A DNA stretch of 37,111 nucleotides, taken from Klebsormidium nitens (lineage: Eukaryota; Streptophyta; Klebsormidiophyceae; Klebsormidiales; Klebsormidiaceae). The stretch is taken from the NCBI GenBank assembly GCA_000708835.1, contig DF237697.1, forward strand, positions 1-37,111, in the 5' to 3' direction. Below the pieces are notes generated by a model. The model saw nothing but the letters and a program-made list of their open reading frames with translations, made no database searches and was not told the DNA's origin. Below are positions 34,514-37,111 of this stretch, in pieces (the first letter of the stretch is position 1; every line of letters begins with the position of its first letter). Both the position numbers and the translations under genes were made by a program.

Positions 34514-36042
34514 TCAGGCCCGGCACGCGGTTGGGTTCAAACTTCCTCGACCGCTCGTGCGGCGAATTAAATTTGATTGACACTGGACCGTACGGAACAA
34601 TCCAGGACTCCGATGTCACCGTGCGATGACAGCGTTAACGCTTGTAGAGCAGCCTAAAAACCTTACTGCAAACGTAGTGTAAAACCATTACCAAGGGCGG
34701 GTTGGGTTACTATTAGGGCTAACCTCAATTGCTGTCAAGCAAAATCCCGAGAAAAATGGGCTAGGTACCCGAAATTTGACAAGCCTACCCCACCAATGCA
34801 GAGCAAATATGCAGAATTTGCCTTGACAGTCTTGTTTCTCTTTCTTTGCTGATGCGTTTTCATCTATCGTATGCCCTCATTGGCCCAGATACGAGAGAGA
34901 TTTTTATAGATGAATGGAACTCAGCACAGCGCTGAGCGCTGCAGACAGTCAACAGCTTGTTCAAGAGGTATTATAGAAGGGGTAATGTGACAAATAGGGC
35001 TTTGCGCATTTGCATGGCCACTAATACCTAAGTCCAATCAAGTAGAATTGTAAAGATTATAAAGCTAAACCATAAACTATTGATCGGAAGTAGCCATAAA
35101 AGTCTACACATGACCGTAAACTGCGTGCTTCAGCAATGGACTTGTGCCGTTTTGCCATGTAACGGTAAGGTTATATACATGTTTAACTAAGGTGCGCAAC
35201 TTGCTTGAAGCTCAAATGAGTTTCAAATATTGCAACTATGGCCTCTTTTTGTTCTAGCTCAATTTTGCGTTGTAGCTCTCTGCGCAATTCTCTGTGCATG
35301 CATATCTCATGCACAGTGGTTTGGGAGAGCATGCAGCCTGGCCACTGATCAAGCTACTGAAGCCATTGGGTAAGTACACGGGTAGTACGATCCTACCTGT
35401 GCAATCAGAAGTTAGAACTTTGAGCAGTCACTAAATTCTACCGAATACGGCACCAAGTGTGTACCTTCGCCTACCCGGGACTGAGAGCGCCGCGCGACCT
35501 ACTTGATTTTGCGTACGGTATAAACCTTCGGCTGGTCAACATTTCCGTCGATGTCAGCCGCGTGTTACAATCGAACGGTGAATCGAGTGGAGACCGCAAT
35601 TCGGCCTGAACCTCCGGTCTTCGCGGAAATAAGTTAGCTCCAATTTTCTCCATTCAGCTGCCTGGCGGCTAGCCTGACTGAGAGTCCGCTGAAGGCTGAA
35701 AACCGCCATGCTGCCATGCCAAGTTTGTCCGTCTGGCGTAGTGTGGGCCTTCACACACAGAATTGACTTCATGGACAGCACGGACATTTGAAGACAGAGA
35801 TTTTGAAAAGTCCGGTCAAGCTCGAAAATACTTGTCAGCATTGTGGAGCTCTCTGTACTTAGGCTGTCCGAATTTAATTTCCGGTTTCCTGTCCACCCCC
35901 TTCGGGGGTGGGTCGGTCGGTCGGGAGTATCTGATAAATATTGCCCCGAGCCGCGGCAATGGTTATATCTGGCTAAAGTACCATTATCGCATTCTAGTCG
36001 GGTACCTCGGTACGTACCAAGTGACAGAATAGGTACTCAAAA

Positions 36043-36068
36043 GGTACCTACTGCCTGGTACCTACTGC
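36043..36068. repeat. Direct repeat GGTACCTACTGC, two copies
   Basis: Exact 12-base copies at 36043-36054 and 36057-36068. Further GGTAC words lie at 36001-36016 and 36032. The origin is unclear; this could be eroded tandem DNA. Confidence 0.7.
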
Positions 36069-37111
36069 TATCGTATCTGGACTACCTAGTACACTGTACG
36101 AGTCGTAACTTGCCGTACAGCTCCGAGCTCGGACTCCGGAGCCCCCGAGAGTCTGCCGGCCATGCAAAAAGGTCCATCTACACCGACCGAATTGTCTGAC
36201 CTGTGCGTGCCCGGTGCCTGGAGAACTGCTGGAGCCGTGCACGACCGGTTGTCTGAAAGGTGCACGAGGATTGGTTGCATCAAGACCGAATCTCCTGTAT
36301 AGTACAGTATACGGTCGCCAATTACCGAGTCCGGGGAGTCCCTGGATGGGCAAATCCGCCCCCTTTCGACCGAATGTCTTGTCAAATCTACCGACCGGAC
36401 AAAAATCGGTCGCGGCGTCACGACCGAAATAGCACATTAGGGAGGATTGGACGGCGATTCCGTCTTCTCCAAGCGACCGAATTGCCGTTGCCGGAACTTA
36501 CCTCCCGGCAACTTAGTCGTATTCCGACTGAAACCCTATGGAAATTTCAGCGTGCTATAAATGACTACAATTTCGAAGTGGGATTGGTTGCATGGTTGAC
36601 TTCGAAAGGATTTCAAGTTGCTATCTTGTAAAAAAGAACATTTACGTGACAAAGTGGAGTACTACGATACTTACGATGTATCGTATGCCTCGCTTACCGT
36701 CACAACTAACTTCGTATACATATTTATATGCACAATTGCAACTATGCCGTATCGTCCACCATGTTTGTTCAACTTATTACTATGCATGATCGCAACATGC
36801 ATATTGGAAAGTGTCAATGAATCCACATTACATATATACATATTTTGTTTATCGATTTGGCACATGTCGTATAGATGCCAATTTCAATTTACATGAATAT
36901 AGTTTAATTTCGAAATCAAACTTATGTGCCGTATGCAGTTTCATCTACTTCGGCATCATTCGCGATTGTTTGGATAGTTCGACAATATTGAAACTTGTCA
37001 CGGCTTGTTAACGTCATTGTCTGTGATCATGTGTGCCATGCACAATTGTATGTATATTAACATCTACGATCATCCATGCTTGACTCTCATTCCCAAATTC
37101 GTTGACCATCA

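Larger units (their letters stand above)
33756..37111. other. Gene-poor right end with simple repeats and AT-rich tail
   Basis: No gene could be supported. The ~400 bases before 33756 would be the promoter of the small minus-strand gene, if it is real. A (CCGGCC)-type simple repeat lies near 34474-34513, GGTACC-rich repeats near 36000-36070, and the base composition falls to AT-rich from about 36540 to the window end. Overlapping open frames on both strands around 36050-36430 share no codon pattern and look like chance. Confidence 0.45.

Noticed and set aside
34194-34619. 141-codon minus-strand frame with alternating Gly-Arg and Ser-Arg
   Set aside because: The run is produced by the CCGGCC simple repeat; the rest is unlike known protein, with no gene signals.

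Overview
The window reads as nuclear DNA of a streptophyte: a charophyte alga or early land plant, with a Klebsormidium-like alga my best guess (not provable from sequence alone). Reasons: every main gene is split by GT-AG introns; exons are GC-rich with high GC3, while introns and spacers are nearer 45-50% GC by eye; and the gene families are plant types, namely an AHK1-type hybrid histidine kinase, a plant O-FucT/DUF246-type glycosyltransferase and a plant-length AP-4 beta adaptin. There is no operon structure and no bacterial signal. All four large genes lie on the + strand.

Layout. (1) 1-3966: the 3' part of a hybrid histidine kinase, copy A, whose upstream exons lie outside the window. 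(2) 3967-6919: spacer with degenerate repeats. (3) 6920-14970: a complete paralogue, copy B. Ten exons join in phase to 1138 codons: transmembrane segment, extracellular Cache-like sensor, transmembrane segment, HisKA, HATPase, degenerate receiver, active receiver. (4) 14971-16882: spacer, starting with a 3' flank that resembles copy A's. (5) 16883-21267: a type II membrane O-fucosyltransferase-like protein, six exons, 607 aa. (6) 21268-24660: spacer and AP-4 promoter. (7) 24661-32152: AP-4 beta adaptin, nine exons, 839 aa, essentially full length. (8) 32153-37111: gene-poor, with one possible small minus-strand gene (33516-33755), simple repeats and an AT-rich end.

The exon models were built by hand from homology, splice signals and phase. 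Every junction keeps frame, and each complete model has a coding length divisible by three.

The most striking observation is that two neighbouring, unrelated genes contain the same odd structure. In each, the intron just upstream of one exon holds tandem truncated copies of that exon's 3' splice site and first 55-80 bases, followed by the intact exon. The glycosyltransferase gene has four partial copies before the real exon at 19927; the AP-4 gene has two before the real exon at 26938, spaced exactly 132 bp apart. These 'exon-head arrays' could be decoy acceptors, poison exons, or traces of a local duplication process.

The genes do not form an obvious pathway. The kinases are predicted plasma-membrane or endomembrane sensors feeding a phosphorelay. 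The glycosyltransferase and the AP-4 subunit both belong to the Golgi/TGN system, but their adjacency is probably incidental.
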